A stretch of 64,000 nt of DNA from Saprospiraceae bacterium (GCA_030729925.1 JANQWK010000025.1:1-64000), one strand, 5' to 3'; positions 45,680-55,078 are shown, counted from the stretch's first letter. The notes: generated by a model not told the origin, from the letters alone. Numbers and translations are program-made.

Positions 45680-46807
45680 ATGTCGAAAGGCGACCCCATT
45701 TCAGGTGAAAATTTTTCCAAAGAACAGCATGCGGTACTGGATTCTATTCGAATGAGTCGTATTATCCTGCCTGTATTCATTGGCATTGTGGCTGTATTTT
45801 ACCTATTGTGGCGACAGTTTGACCCCGCCGAATTTGCAAGTATCAACTGGACGTTTCATACTAATCTATGGATAGGGATAGCTATAATATTTGTGATCAG
45901 CAAGCATTTGTCGTATGCTTTGCGGTTGCGAATTTTATCGGAGGGGGCCTTTAGCTGGCGCAAATGTATAGAACTCATCTTTATTTGGGAGTTCAGTTCG
46001 GCTGTATCCCCGACTGCGGTTGGTGGTTCGGCGGTCGCATTTTTCGTCCTTGCCCAGGAGAAGTTATCTACGGCACGCACGGCGACAATTGTTTTATATA
46101 CGGTGGTACTGGACGGTCTTTTTTTTATTGGTTCTCTTCCACTGCTGTATCTATGGTTTGGATCCAACATGATTCGTCCTGGCGTGGAGGAGTTGTCGGA
46201 CATTGGCGGCTGGGGGTATTACTTCGTATTTGCCTACAGTCTGATGGCGGTTTATAGTGGCCTGTTTTACTATGGCATCTTCATTGACCCCCGCCAGATT
46301 CAGCGGGCACTCACCTGGGTAACGCGCCTGCGTCTGCTGCGGCGTTTTCATGAAAAAGCGGTACAGTTGGGGGGTGACATGGTCCTAGCCTCTGCCGATC
46401 TAAAAAACAAAAGTTGGGGATTCCATATTAAGGCATTTTTGGCGACAGCCATGGCCTGGTCCAGTCGTTTTCTCATTTTAAACAGTCTGATTATTGGATT
46501 TATCCTGGCTTTGCCCACTGACTTTTTCACACAGTTTGAACTTTTCGCCCGTCTGGAGGCCATGTTTGTGATCATTGCATTTAGCCCTACGCCGGGAGGA
46601 GCGGGTTTTGTAGAAATCCTGTTTGGAGGATTTCTCACAGATTATGTGGATAACCCTACTTATGCTACCGTCATTTCGACCATCTGGCGGCTGATTGCCT
46701 ACTATGCCTATCTGCTTGCGGGGGTCATCATTATTCCGAATTGGCTTCGCAAGGTCGTGAATGAGAGGCGTCAGCGCAGACAAGCGGAGGATCAGTCTTC
46801 CTCATAA
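45680..46807 (+). CDS. Flippase-like (UPF0104/LPG synthase TM-region) membrane protein
   Basis: A 375-residue inner-membrane protein with about eight hydrophobic segments and the lysylphosphatidylglycerol-synthase TM-region pattern: EFSSAVSPTAVGGSAVAFFVLAQEKLS and AFSPTPGGAGFVEILFGGF, which carry the family's conserved Pro-Gly-rich motifs. It lacks the soluble aminoacyl-transferase domain, so lipid or precursor translocation is more likely than synthesis. Its 3' end overlaps the convergent universal-stress gene by 16 bp. Confidence 0.85.
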   Translation: MSKGDPISGENFSKEQHAVLDSIRMSRIILPVFIGIVAVFYLLWRQFDPAEFASINWTFHTNLWIGIAIIFVISKHLSYALRLRILSEGAFSWRKCIELIFIWEFSSAVSPTAVGGSAVAFFVLAQEKLSTARTATIVLYTVVLDGLFFIGSLPLLYLWFGSNMIRPGVEELSDIGGWGYYFVFAYSLMAVYSGLFYYGIFIDPRQIQRALTWVTRLRLLRRFHEKAVQLGGDMVLASADLKNKSWGFHIKAFLATAMAWSSRFLILNSLIIGFILALPTDFFTQFELFARLEAMFVIIAFSPTPGGAGFVEILFGGFLTDYVDNPTYATVISTIWRLIAYYAYLLAGVIIIPNWLRKVVNERRQRRQAEDQSSS

Positions 46808-47625
46808 TCTATGCACAAGACAGGAAGATCGGCGTAATTCACCAAGGCTTCGACCGTACTTCCTACCAACATGCGTTTGAGTGCGGAGCGGTTGTGGTTG
46901 GATACTGCGATCAACTCAGCTCCGATCTCCTCGGAAAAAGACCGGATACCGGCTTCGATTTGCGAATTTTTGTAGATGTAGGGGTGACAGGTATAAGGAG
47001 CTGCCAGCGCTTTGAAATCTTCCATTGCGGCGGCGGTAATGGTAGTCGTGCTGCCAAAAGAAAAAGGCGTATCAATAGCCACTAAAAAAATTTCCGGCTC
47101 GAAGGGGGCAACTATTTTTTTGAAGCGGAGGAAGGTTTCCTGATCCTGCCTATTAAAAGAGGAAGCAAAAACGACCTTTTTGAAAGCGATGCTGTTGATG
47201 GGTTTTTTGACAATCAGCACGGGGCGGTGGATACTTCGGATCACTTTTTGGGTATTTGCCCCGATAAACAGTTCGTTGTGGCCACTATTCCCGTAAGCGC
47301 CCATCACGATAAAATCAATTGCCTGTGCTTTGACATACTCTTGGATGCTGTCCACCAGTGATCCGGCCACGAAGGAAGTATGGAAACTCACATCCGGGTA
47401 TTGGGCTTTGAGTTGATCAAATTTTTCAGCTACCTGTCGGACGAGCACCTGTATTTCCAAGAACCCAAACTTTTCCTCTTCACTGAGATTTTCCCAGCCA
47501 TCCGGTAGTTCTGTGCAGCTTAGTAAATGTACCTCTGCCCGGAAGTGTGCGGCAAATTGGAGTGCTGTATTCAGGGCATGTCCTGCTGCTTCGGAGAAAT
47601 CTGTCGGAACTAAAATATGCTTCAT
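46792..47625 (-). CDS. Universal stress protein with two Usp domains
   Basis: A 277-residue tandem Usp protein. The first domain starts MKHILVPTDFSEAAGHALNTALQFA and closes with IVMGAYGNSGHNELFIGANTQKVIRSIHRPVLIV, which has the G-x2-G-x9-GS/T-like ATP-binding pattern in altered form. The second domain (KKVVFASSFNR to SNHNRSALKRMLVGSTVEALVNYADLPVLCI) has a better-kept binding loop. Tandem forms are common in Bacteroidota and are linked to stress survival. It is the last gene of a minus-strand run. Confidence 0.9.
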   Translation of the reverse strand: MKHILVPTDFSEAAGHALNTALQFAAHFRAEVHLLSCTELPDGWENLSEEEKFGFLEIQVLVRQVAEKFDQLKAQYPDVSFHTSFVAGSLVDSIQEYVKAQAIDFIVMGAYGNSGHNELFIGANTQKVIRSIHRPVLIVKKPINSIAFKKVVFASSFNRQDQETFLRFKKIVAPFEPEIFLVAIDTPFSFGSTTTITAAAMEDFKALAAPYTCHPYIYKNSQIEAGIRSFSEEIGAELIAVSNHNRSALKRMLVGSTVEALVNYADLPVLCIDYEED

Positions 47626-47662
47626 ACCAAAAATTGTACTTTAAAAATGAGCCATTGAAGGA

Positions 47663-49327
47663 CTATTGCTTAGCCAGGTGTTTGAGGATCTTGTTGGATG
47701 GATCTATGACCACCTCATCTCCGGCGCGTATTTTTACCGTCGCTCCACCGGGGGGAACGGCAACAGTTCGGAGCTGTCCATTGACGGATACCTCCACGGG
47801 CATCGGAAACGGAACATTTACCGGGCTTTCCCATTGCAAGAACAGTTGGTTGTCCAGCATCGAATGTTTGAGGGTGGGGAGTTTGGGCTGGTAGGTATAG
47901 ACCTCAAAAAACCAGCTAAGCTCCTTTCCGCTCACTTCCTCGCAAATCTTGACAAAATCCTCGGTGTCCACCTGTCTGACCTGGCTGCCATCTGTCCTTT
48001 GTTCTGCATCTGCGGTAGGGTAAGCCATGGTGCGCAAGGACTGGAAAAAAGCCTCCTCTCCGACTAAAAAGCGGAGGGTATGCAATATCCAGGCACCTTT
48101 TGCATAGATGGGAGACTGATAAATATCTTTAGAAGAGGTAATCTCCTTTGGGGCAACTGCGCGTTCATTTTTGAAGCCGAGCAGGCTTTTCATATAGCGG
48201 TGGTATCCTTCTGTGCCCTTGAGTTGTTCCACGTACAAGGCCTGCATGTAGGTACCAAACCCCTCGTGTATCCACATATCCTTCCAATCTTTATTGGTAA
48301 CCAGGTTACCCCACCACTCGTGGGAAAGTTCGTGGTGATGGAGCGCATCGAAGCCCCAGTCATTACCTCGGGTCATGGAAGTATTTTTAAATCCTGCTCC
48401 ATAAGCGATGATGGTCTGGTGTTCCATGCCGAGGTGAGGAGTTTGGGCAACCCCGTATTTTTCATTGCGGAAAGGATAGGGGCCGAGCAGTGCTTCAAAA
48501 AAGCGCAGGTGATCCAGTATTTCCGGAAACAACTGTTGTCCTTTTTCAAAATCTTCCGGCAAAACGTAGAACATCACGGGGAAACTTCCCCCGGCCACGC
48601 TCTCCAGGCTACCTTCGATCAGGCGGTAAGGGGCGATATTGAGTGCCACGTTATAGATATTGATCGGATTGAGGATATTCCAGTGATAGACGCGATTTCC
48701 GGAGGGGAGTTGCTCCACTTTGCGAAGCACTCCGTTGGAAGCGACCACCAGAGGCTGTGGCACTTCGATATGCAGGGCCATGGAATCCGGTTCGTCTGAA
48801 ACATGATCCTTACAAGGCCACCATACATCTGCGCCAATAAGCTGGCAGCTGGTAGCAATCCAGGGCTGTCCGTCGGCGGTCTGCGTCCAGGTAAAACCTC
48901 CATCCCAGGGTGGATTGGGTGCTACCCGGGGTTTGCCTCCATACACGATGCTGATATTGAGGTTGCTACCCGCAGGTTTTTCCTGTCCGAGATCAATATA
49001 CAGCAATCCGTCTTTATGTCGAAAACTGCGTTTTTCCCGACTGTTTTCATAAATTTCCTCCACGCGCAGGAGATTGTCCAGTTGCAGCACGAAGGTCTTC
49101 AAGGGGCTTAGTACCTCTGCCTCTACCCGGAGGGTACCTGAAATAGCTTTTTCCGAAGGATCAACACGCAGCTGAAGGTCGTAGAACTTAACATCGAAAG
49201 CTGCTTGCTCGGGCATGAGTTCGCCGCCGGAATTATACACTTCCACTTGGGCATACATGGGTACAACAAGCAGGAGCGCGAAGAAGAAAGCAGTAAGAGC
49301 AAAAAGATCAGATCGTTTCATACGCAT
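47663..49327 (-). CDS. M1-family zinc aminopeptidase, exported
   Basis: A 554-residue M1 metallopeptidase with signal peptide (MKRSDLFALTAFFFALLLVVPMYAQ). The substrate-binding motif is GMEHQ (300-304, usually GAMEN), zinc ligands are in HELSHEWWGN (His332, His336) with Glu355 in WIHEGFGTY. The N-terminal beta domain and catalytic domain are present; the large C-terminal helical domain of PepN is absent, as in shorter bacterial members, and a small beta domain ends the protein. It likely trims peptides in the periplasm. ATG at 49321 is an equally good start. Confidence 0.9.
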   Translation of the reverse strand: MRMKRSDLFALTAFFFALLLVVPMYAQVEVYNSGGELMPEQAAFDVKFYDLQLRVDPSEKAISGTLRVEAEVLSPLKTFVLQLDNLLRVEEIYENSREKRSFRHKDGLLYIDLGQEKPAGSNLNISIVYGGKPRVAPNPPWDGGFTWTQTADGQPWIATSCQLIGADVWWPCKDHVSDEPDSMALHIEVPQPLVVASNGVLRKVEQLPSGNRVYHWNILNPINIYNVALNIAPYRLIEGSLESVAGGSFPVMFYVLPEDFEKGQQLFPEILDHLRFFEALLGPYPFRNEKYGVAQTPHLGMEHQTIIAYGAGFKNTSMTRGNDWGFDALHHHELSHEWWGNLVTNKDWKDMWIHEGFGTYMQALYVEQLKGTEGYHRYMKSLLGFKNERAVAPKEITSSKDIYQSPIYAKGAWILHTLRFLVGEEAFFQSLRTMAYPTADAEQRTDGSQVRQVDTEDFVKICEEVSGKELSWFFEVYTYQPKLPTLKHSMLDNQLFLQWESPVNVPFPMPVEVSVNGQLRTVAVPPGGATVKIRAGDEVVIDPSNKILKHLAKQ

Positions 49328-49344
49328 AAGGATTTATGAAATAT

Positions 49345-50295
49345 TCAATACTGGTTATTGCGTTCCCAGTAATTGATATCTTCGATTTCTTCAATGATCG
49401 TCAGGTAGTTGGCGTAGCGGAGTTCGCTGACTTGTCCTTCGGCGATGGCCGCTTTTACCGCGCAGCCGGGTTCATTGCGATGCAGGCACTTGCCACCGAA
49501 GCGGCAATCATCCGAGAGGGCAAAGAACTCTCGGAAATTATGGGCAACGTCCATAGGTTCGAGGTGGTTAAAAGCCAGTGTTTTGATCCCGGGCGTATCA
49601 ATGATGGCGCCACCAAAATCCAGGTTGTACATCTGGGCGAAGGTAGTCGTATGTTGGCCCTTGCCTGAATAATCGGAAATTTCTCCGGTACGCAGGTCCA
49701 GTTGAGGTTGAATGGCGTTAATCAGGGTGGACTTACCCACGCCGGACTGTCCGCTGACAAGGGTGGTTTTATCTTTGAGTAACATCCGCAAATCATCTAG
49801 TCCGTCGGAGTGGGTAGCAGAAGCCAGCAGCACTTGGTACCCGATAGACACATAGATGCTTTTGATGTATTCGAACATTTCCATGTCGTGTGCTTCGTAT
49901 AGATCGCACTTATTAAAAACAACCGTGACGGGAATATCGTAAGGTTCGGTCATCAGCAAAAAGCGATCAATAAAGCCCTGTTTGAGGTTGGGGTGCACGA
50001 TGGTCACGACCACCACGGCCTGGTCAATATTGCTGGCCAGGAGGTGCAGATCGTGTTTTCGGCGGGGCGACTGTCGGACCACGTAGTTTTGTCTGGGTTG
50101 GATTTGGCGGATTACTCCGCTGCCCAGCTCCGCATCGGGCTCTACCAGTACGCGATCGCCAACCGCAACGGGATTGGTCAGTTTGAGTCCATCGAGCCGG
50201 AATTTGCCGATAATCCGGCATTCGAGGATCGTATCCGGATCCATTTGAACCAAGTACCAGCTACCGGTAGATTTTATGACAATACCTTCTTTCAA
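49345..50295 (-). CDS. rsgA: Ribosome small-subunit-dependent GTPase A
   Basis: RsgA checks late 30S assembly. The 316-residue protein has an N-terminal OB domain, then a circularly permuted GTPase in the order NKCD (TVVFNKCDLY), GQSGVGKSTLINAI, DTPGIKTLAF, and a C-terminal zinc knuckle CRFGGKCLHRNEPGCAV. All key residues are present. It lies between the GGGP-synthase homologue and the M1 peptidase with gaps of 26 and 17 nt. Confidence 0.96.
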   Translation of the reverse strand: MKEGIVIKSTGSWYLVQMDPDTILECRIIGKFRLDGLKLTNPVAVGDRVLVEPDAELGSGVIRQIQPRQNYVVRQSPRRKHDLHLLASNIDQAVVVVTIVHPNLKQGFIDRFLLMTEPYDIPVTVVFNKCDLYEAHDMEMFEYIKSIYVSIGYQVLLASATHSDGLDDLRMLLKDKTTLVSGQSGVGKSTLINAIQPQLDLRTGEISDYSGKGQHTTTFAQMYNLDFGGAIIDTPGIKTLAFNHLEPMDVAHNFREFFALSDDCRFGGKCLHRNEPGCAVKAAIAEGQVSELRYANYLTIIEEIEDINYWERNNQY

Positions 50296-50321
50296 AGTTG
50301 TATAGTTAGTCGAACAAGTTA

Positions 50322-51122
50322 CTACAAAAAATCGAGTTTGCCAGTTCCTTTAGTTGGATGTGCCAGGGTGGCAGTTGAAATTCTTTTCAGGCTTGAAGCA
50401 ATAGCGGGCAATTGTTCCGGATATTTTTCGAAGGCTGTTCCGATGACGATCAGATCGGCGCCTGCTTTGGCTGCTGCCATTGCCTGTTCGGGTGAATGGA
50501 TGCCACCACCTGTCAGAATGGGCACATCTGTATGTCGTCTTACCTCGGCGATCAACTCTGGCCGCACGGGCTGTTTGGCGCCGCTGCCGGCATCCAGGTA
50601 GATCAATTGCAGTCCCAGCATCTCCCCTGCCATGGCTGTTGCGGCTGCAATTTCGGGTTTATTACCTGGAATGGGCATCGTATTGCTGATGTAGGAAGCG
50701 GCAGTTGGGGATCCGCCATCAATCAGCAAATAGCCTGTCGGAATAATTTCCAGTTTACTTTTCCGCAGGGCGGGTGCTGCTACCACGTGTTGTCCGATGA
50801 GGAAATCCGGATTTCTGCCCGAAATCAGCGACAACAGCAAAATGGCGTCGGCATGATCGCTGAGTTGGATGTGGTTTCCGGGAAAAAGTACGATGGGCAG
50901 GGAGGAATGTGTCCTTAGTCTTGCCACGCAGGCATCTGTTTCGCCTTGCACGAGCAGGCTTCCCCCCACGAAGAGGTAGTCCACTCCGGATCTTGTGCCG
51001 GAACTGAGCACCGACAAAACATCATCGGAAGGTTCTTTATCGGGATCTATCAGTACAGCCAGCTGTTTGGCCCCCGTTTGTCGGGCTTGTCTGATCTGGT
51101 CGTAAATAGAAGATAAGTACAT
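50322..51122 (-). CDS. Geranylgeranylglyceryl/heptaprenylglyceryl phosphate synthase family protein
   Basis: A 266-residue TIM-barrel prenyltransferase of the PcrB/GGGPS family, which joins a prenyl diphosphate to glycerol-1-phosphate as archaea do for their lipids. Recognisable parts are LAVLIDPDKEPSDD (phosphate and metal region), DYLFVGGSLLV, PIVLFPGNHIQLS, LLLSLISGRNPDFLIG, EIIPTGYLLIDGG, LIYLDAGSGA and PILTGGGIHSPEQA. Bacteroidota carry a group of this family with reported GGGP synthase activity; its product in the cell is unclear. It heads a minus-strand operon with rsgA. Confidence 0.9.
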   Translation of the reverse strand: MYLSSIYDQIRQARQTGAKQLAVLIDPDKEPSDDVLSVLSSGTRSGVDYLFVGGSLLVQGETDACVARLRTHSSLPIVLFPGNHIQLSDHADAILLLSLISGRNPDFLIGQHVVAAPALRKSKLEIIPTGYLLIDGGSPTAASYISNTMPIPGNKPEIAAATAMAGEMLGLQLIYLDAGSGAKQPVRPELIAEVRRHTDVPILTGGGIHSPEQAMAAAKAGADLIVIGTAFEKYPEQLPAIASSLKRISTATLAHPTKGTGKLDFL

Positions 51123-51199
51123 GCGTCTGCGGGTAAGGGGATTACCAATATGGGACTAAGCCCAAAAGCTTTCTTTGTGTGCAAAGTAAATCATTTTGT

Positions 51200-51225
51200 A
51201 AACGAATATTTTCCGAAATTCGTTT
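51200..51225. promoter_or_regulatory. Inverted repeat upstream of the M48 lipoprotein gene
   Basis: AAACGAAT and ATTCGTTT are 8-bp arms separated by 10 bp, centred about 40 nt before the M48 start in the 131-bp divergent region shared with the GGGPS gene. The spacing suits an operator for a dimeric regulator; no T run follows that would make it a terminator. Confidence 0.35.
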
Positions 51226-51253
51226 AGAATTTAAACACCTGAAAATTTTGGTT

Positions 51254-52711
51254 ATGCAAACAAGATATATTCTAACTTTCCTGCTGTTGGCATTGGTAGC
51301 AGCGTGTTCTGTCAATCCCGTTACCGGGAAAAAAGAATTGATGTTGTTGTCGGACGACGCTGAGCGAGCCTTGGGGTTAGAATCGGATCCTGGCATCGTT
51401 CAGAGTTTTGGACTGTACGAAGACGAAGCGTTGCAAAACTTTATCAACGTGAAGGGCAAGGAAATGGGGGCAATTTCGCACAGGCCGGATGTCCCTTATG
51501 AGTTTAAAATTCTGGACTCTCCGGTGGTCAATGCTTTTGCCTTGCCGGGGGGCTTTGTCTATTTTACCCGGGGTATATTGGCCCATTTCAACAACGAAGC
51601 GGAATTTGCGGGGGTATTGGGGCATGAGATTGGTCATATTACGGCCAGGCATTCTGCCAGTCAGTACAGCAAGCAAGTTTTGGCCCAGGGCTTATTGATC
51701 ACGGGGGTAGTACTCTCGGATGACTTTGCAGATTTTGCGGATGTGGTGCAGGCGGGTTTGGGGTTGTTGTTTCTCAAATTTGGCCGTGACGACGAGTCGC
51801 AGTCGGACGAACTGGGGGTAGAATATTCTTCGACCATAGGCTATGATGCGCATGAGATGGCCAATTTTTTCCAGACCATCAAAAATCTTTCTGATGACGA
51901 GGGGGGGCGCATTCCCACTTTCCTTTCTACCCACCCAGATCCGGGTGACCGCTACAACAGGGTGCACCAATTGGCTGCGACCTGGCAGTCGGAGCACAGC
52001 AGTACTGATTTGAATGTGGGTCGGGACAGTTATCTTCGCATGATTGACGGTCTGATCTACGGGGAGGATCCTAAGCAGGGATTTTTCGAAGATGGGAGTT
52101 TTTACCATCCTGAGTTAAAATTCCAGTATCCTGTTCCATTGGGCTGGGATACCGAAAATACGCCTCAGGAAGTAAAGATGGCGCCTGAAAATGGGGAGGC
52201 GTATATGTATTTTACCTTGGCTTCGCAAAAAACTTTCCAAGAGGCAGTGAGTACCTTTTTGAGCGAGCACGAGCTCACGCTGGTATCTTCCAATGAAACT
52301 CTGGTATCGGGGCTGCCTGCTTACGCGGTAGTGGCGGATCAGGAGTTGGAGCAGGAAGGGACTGAGCAGGCTGCTGCGGAAAAAAAATATATTCGGCTGC
52401 AGACTTATTTCATTCGCTACAACGACTTGATGTATCAGTTTACCGGCATGGCGATGAAGGAGAATTTTGCGACGTATGCGCCGCAGTTTACTCGAACCAT
52501 GACCAATTTCCGTCCCTTGACGGATCCGGTCAAACTCAACCGACTCCCTGAGCGTATCAGTATTGTTACTGTCGAGGCTGATGGAACGTTACAAAGTGTA
52601 TTGGAACGCGCGGGCATGCCTCGGGATCGGTTTAAGGAACTGTCTGTTTTGAATGGCATGCCTTTGGGAGAGCCGCTGACGCGGGGAACCTTGATCAAGG
52701 TCATCCGATAA
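51254..52711 (+). CDS. M48-family metalloprotease lipoprotein with LysM-like tail
   Basis: A 485-residue protein. The start MQTRYILTFLLLALVAAC gives a lipoprotein signal (VAAC, Cys18), better than the longer open frame. The zinc motif is GHEIGHITARHS (His124, Glu125, His128) with the third ligand region DELGVEYSSTIGYD. After the protease come a Gln/Glu-rich mixed domain and a C-terminal LysM-like segment (VTVEADGTLQSVLERAGM to GTLIKVIR). It resembles BepA/LoiP-type periplasmic quality-control proteases. It is divergent from the GGGPS operon. Confidence 0.9.
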   Translation: MQTRYILTFLLLALVAACSVNPVTGKKELMLLSDDAERALGLESDPGIVQSFGLYEDEALQNFINVKGKEMGAISHRPDVPYEFKILDSPVVNAFALPGGFVYFTRGILAHFNNEAEFAGVLGHEIGHITARHSASQYSKQVLAQGLLITGVVLSDDFADFADVVQAGLGLLFLKFGRDDESQSDELGVEYSSTIGYDAHEMANFFQTIKNLSDDEGGRIPTFLSTHPDPGDRYNRVHQLAATWQSEHSSTDLNVGRDSYLRMIDGLIYGEDPKQGFFEDGSFYHPELKFQYPVPLGWDTENTPQEVKMAPENGEAYMYFTLASQKTFQEAVSTFLSEHELTLVSSNETLVSGLPAYAVVADQELEQEGTEQAAAEKKYIRLQTYFIRYNDLMYQFTGMAMKENFATYAPQFTRTMTNFRPLTDPVKLNRLPERISIVTVEADGTLQSVLERAGMPRDRFKELSVLNGMPLGEPLTRGTLIKVIR

Positions 52712-52771
52712 AATTTGGCGGGAAGCTGTTGTTTATTTGATTGTTTTACCGGTAAAATTCTGCGAAGTTTT

Positions 52772-52779
52772 TAGCTTTG
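52772..52779 (+). promoter_or_regulatory. -7-like element before a mini membrane protein
   Basis: TAGCTTTG fits TAnnTTTG and lies 21 nt before the ATG of the 51-residue gene. No TTTG box at the usual distance is seen, so support is partial. Confidence 0.35.
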
Positions 52780-52800
52780 CAGCAAATAAATTAGATCATC

Positions 52801-52956
52801 ATGATGGCACAAAAAAATACGAAGGCTTTGGATTGGGGTATATTTTTGGTATCCACTGCACTATGTATCTATATGTTGGCAATCAGTTCCCCATGGTTTT
52901 GGGTAACCCTTCCCTTTTTGCTAACCTTTTTGGTGCGCGCCCTGGATGCCATGTAA
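52801..52956 (+). CDS. Small membrane protein, 51 residues
   Basis: The frame starting MMAQKNTKALDWGIF encodes two hydrophobic stretches (GIFLVSTALCIYMLAI and WFWVTLPFLLTFLV) joined by SSP, ending RALDAM. A -7-like promoter box just upstream and a clean fit between the M48 and DUF2237 genes favour a real gene. I recognise no family; a two-helix hairpin in the inner membrane is predicted. It ends 31 nt before the convergent DUF2237 stop. Confidence 0.6.
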   Translation: MMAQKNTKALDWGIFLVSTALCIYMLAISSPWFWVTLPFLLTFLVRALDAM

Positions 52957-52987
52957 TCCAGTTGCGGATAAACGTAACACCGGATCA

Positions 52988-53362
52988 TCAGTTTTGTCTG
53001 TCCAGGGAAAACACCTGTAGTATTTCCAGTGGAATAAAGTCCAGTGCCCGGATGTGTGTGGCTTCCGGGATAATTGGAGGAGCGACACCTGCTTCGTAGG
53101 CTTCTTTCCAGCGAAGGGCGCAAAGACACCATTTGTCGCCGGGTTTCAGTCCTGGAAAGCGGTATTCAGGAATGGGGGTAGAGAGGTCATTTCCTTTTGA
53201 GCGGGTAAACTCGAGAAACTCGCGGGTCATCCGTGCGCAAACAACATGTCGGCCGAGGTCATCAAGGCCTGTACGACAAAATCCATCCCGAAAAAAGCCG
53301 GTCAAGGGATCATTACAGCAAAGTTGCAGGGCTGAGCCCAGAATATTTTTGTCAGTTGCCAT
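52988..53362 (-). CDS. DUF2237 family protein
   Basis: A 124-residue protein starting MATDKNILGSALQLCCNDPLTGFFRDGFC. The conserved blocks NDPLTGFFRDG, DDLGRHVVCARMTREFLEF, GNDLSTP, FPGLKPGDKWCLCALRWKEA and VAPPIIPEATH are those of DUF2237. The function of the family is unknown. An upstream in-frame ATG would add 12 residues without family character. The several cysteines are a family trait. Confidence 0.88.
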   Translation of the reverse strand: MATDKNILGSALQLCCNDPLTGFFRDGFCRTGLDDLGRHVVCARMTREFLEFTRSKGNDLSTPIPEYRFPGLKPGDKWCLCALRWKEAYEAGVAPPIIPEATHIRALDFIPLEILQVFSLDRQN

Positions 53363-53490
53363 GGCAGCGGAATTAGTTGTTGGTGGGAAATTACCCAAAA
53401 AGCAAAAATAAGGGTAAAAAAAGTGGAAGTAGCCGGATAAATTGTGGAAGTTTGAGTTTTTAAAACAAACACCTGCTGAATCAGCCGATT

Positions 53491-54840
53491 ATGAGCCAGT
53501 CCTCTGCATTGGGAAGCAAGCCCGTTGGAAAACTCCTCGTTGGACAGGCAGTTCCTGCCTCGATTGGCTTTTTGGTGATGTCCATTTATGGCATTGTGGA
53601 TACCATTTTTGTGGGCAAGTGGGTAGGTTCATTGGCCATTGCTGCGATTACGGTTGTCATCCCCATTAGTTTTTTGATTTCGTCTATAGGGATGGCCATT
53701 GGCATTGGTGGTGCTTCGGTGATTAGTCGGAGTTTGGGTTCTGACAATAAGCCGAAGGCTTTGCTTGCCTTTGGCAATCAGATCGCCTTGACGATCAGTC
53801 TGGCGGTAATCATTATGATTTTGGGTTTTTGTTTTCAAGCTCCCATTTTAAAGCTTTTTGGGGGGCGGGGCGATATTTTAGCACCTGCCTCGGTATATTT
53901 TCGGGGAATTTTGCTGGGTATTCCCTTTTTGGCCTGGGCGATGATGTCGAACAACGTCATGCGGGCATTAGGGGCTCCTAAAATGGCAATGTTTGTGTTG
54001 TTGGTGCCTGCGGTTTTGAACATTATATTAGATCCCATCTTTATTGTGGCTTTTGACTGGGGTTTGGCGGGAGCGGCTTGGGCTACGGCATTTTCTTATG
54101 TGGCCAGTGCTGGATTTGCGGTTTGGTTTTTCTTTTTTTCCGGCAGATCGGAATTGCGGATTACCCCTGTGCAGCTCATTTTGAAGTGGAGCATGGTTCG
54201 GGAGATCTTTTCCATCGGCATCGTCACACTTGCCCGTCAGGGAACGATCAGTCTGTTGGCAATAGTCCTGAATAACAGTCTATTCACCTATGGTGGTGAA
54301 TTGGCTGTCTCTGTTTATGGCATCATCAACCGCATGATGATGTTGGTCAATTTTCCTGTCATTGGGATCACCCAGGGATTCATACCCATTGCCGGGTACA
54401 ACTACGGTGCGAAGCAGTGGAGTCGTGTAAGAGCAGTCATTCGGTTGGCCATTCGCTATGGAACGGGCATTGCCAGTCTGCTTTGTATCGGTATTCTGAT
54501 TTTTGCACATTTGCTGGCCAATATCTTCACCAATGATGCCGCCCTGATGGATGCCAGCCCTATGGCGATTCGAATAGCTTTTATGGCTACGCCATTCATT
54601 ACCCTGCAACTCATCAGTTCTGCCTACTTTCAGGCGATAGGTAAACCCATACCTGCGCTCTTGCTTACGCTAACCAAACAGGGTTTTTTCCTCATTCCGC
54701 TCATTCTGATTTTACCCGGTTTTTGGGGACTGAATGGCATTTGGATTGCTTTTCCCATTGCAGATACCCTTTCTGCCGTCTTTTGCTATTACTTCCTGAT
54801 CCGGGAGGCCAATCGAACCCTGCAGGTGGCGGATCAGTAG
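53491..54840 (+). CDS. MATE-family efflux transporter
   Basis: A 449-residue MATE exporter with 12 predicted helices. Typical segments are SIGFLVMSIYGIVDTIFVGKWVGSLAIAA, GGASVISRSLGSDN, NNVMRALGAPKMAM, the PVIGITQGFIPIAGYNYGAKQW region at the start of the second half, and YFQAIGKP. Such proteins export drugs or small metabolites against sodium or protons. No regulator is adjacent. Repeat copy 6 starts 30 nt after its stop. Confidence 0.92.
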   Translation: MSQSSALGSKPVGKLLVGQAVPASIGFLVMSIYGIVDTIFVGKWVGSLAIAAITVVIPISFLISSIGMAIGIGGASVISRSLGSDNKPKALLAFGNQIALTISLAVIIMILGFCFQAPILKLFGGRGDILAPASVYFRGILLGIPFLAWAMMSNNVMRALGAPKMAMFVLLVPAVLNIILDPIFIVAFDWGLAGAAWATAFSYVASAGFAVWFFFFSGRSELRITPVQLILKWSMVREIFSIGIVTLARQGTISLLAIVLNNSLFTYGGELAVSVYGIINRMMMLVNFPVIGITQGFIPIAGYNYGAKQWSRVRAVIRLAIRYGTGIASLLCIGILIFAHLLANIFTNDAALMDASPMAIRIAFMATPFITLQLISSAYFQAIGKPIPALLLTLTKQGFFLIPLILILPGFWGLNGIWIAFPIADTLSAVFCYYFLIREANRTLQVADQ

Positions 54841-54870
54841 TGGAGAAGTGGTTTTTTGGGTATTAATATA

Positions 54871-54967
54871 TTTAAAATCAATGGTTTATGAAACAGGTGG
54901 AAGCCACCTTAAGGTGACTTCCACCTGTTTAACCCTTATTAATACCTCGACTTCCAAAAAGGTAACC
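54871..54967 (-). repeat. Palindromic element copy 6
   Basis: The core spans 54891-54930 with the centre CACCTTAAGGTG at 54905-54916. Spacers are GAAGC and ACTTC. The outer bases read AAACAGG and CCTGTTT instead of AATCAGG and CCTGATT, a paired change on both arms. TTAATACC and GGTAACC (54961-54967) follow, so it reads on the minus strand. It lies between convergent genes. Confidence 0.88.
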
Positions 54968-55078
54968 TAATTTTGAGGCTGTTTGGGGTTTCGGTACATG
55001 TTAAGGGGGGCTATTTCAGCATTATCTTTGGATTTGGAGACAATACTGAAATAGCTGCTTTGGGGATTTGAGCAGTTC

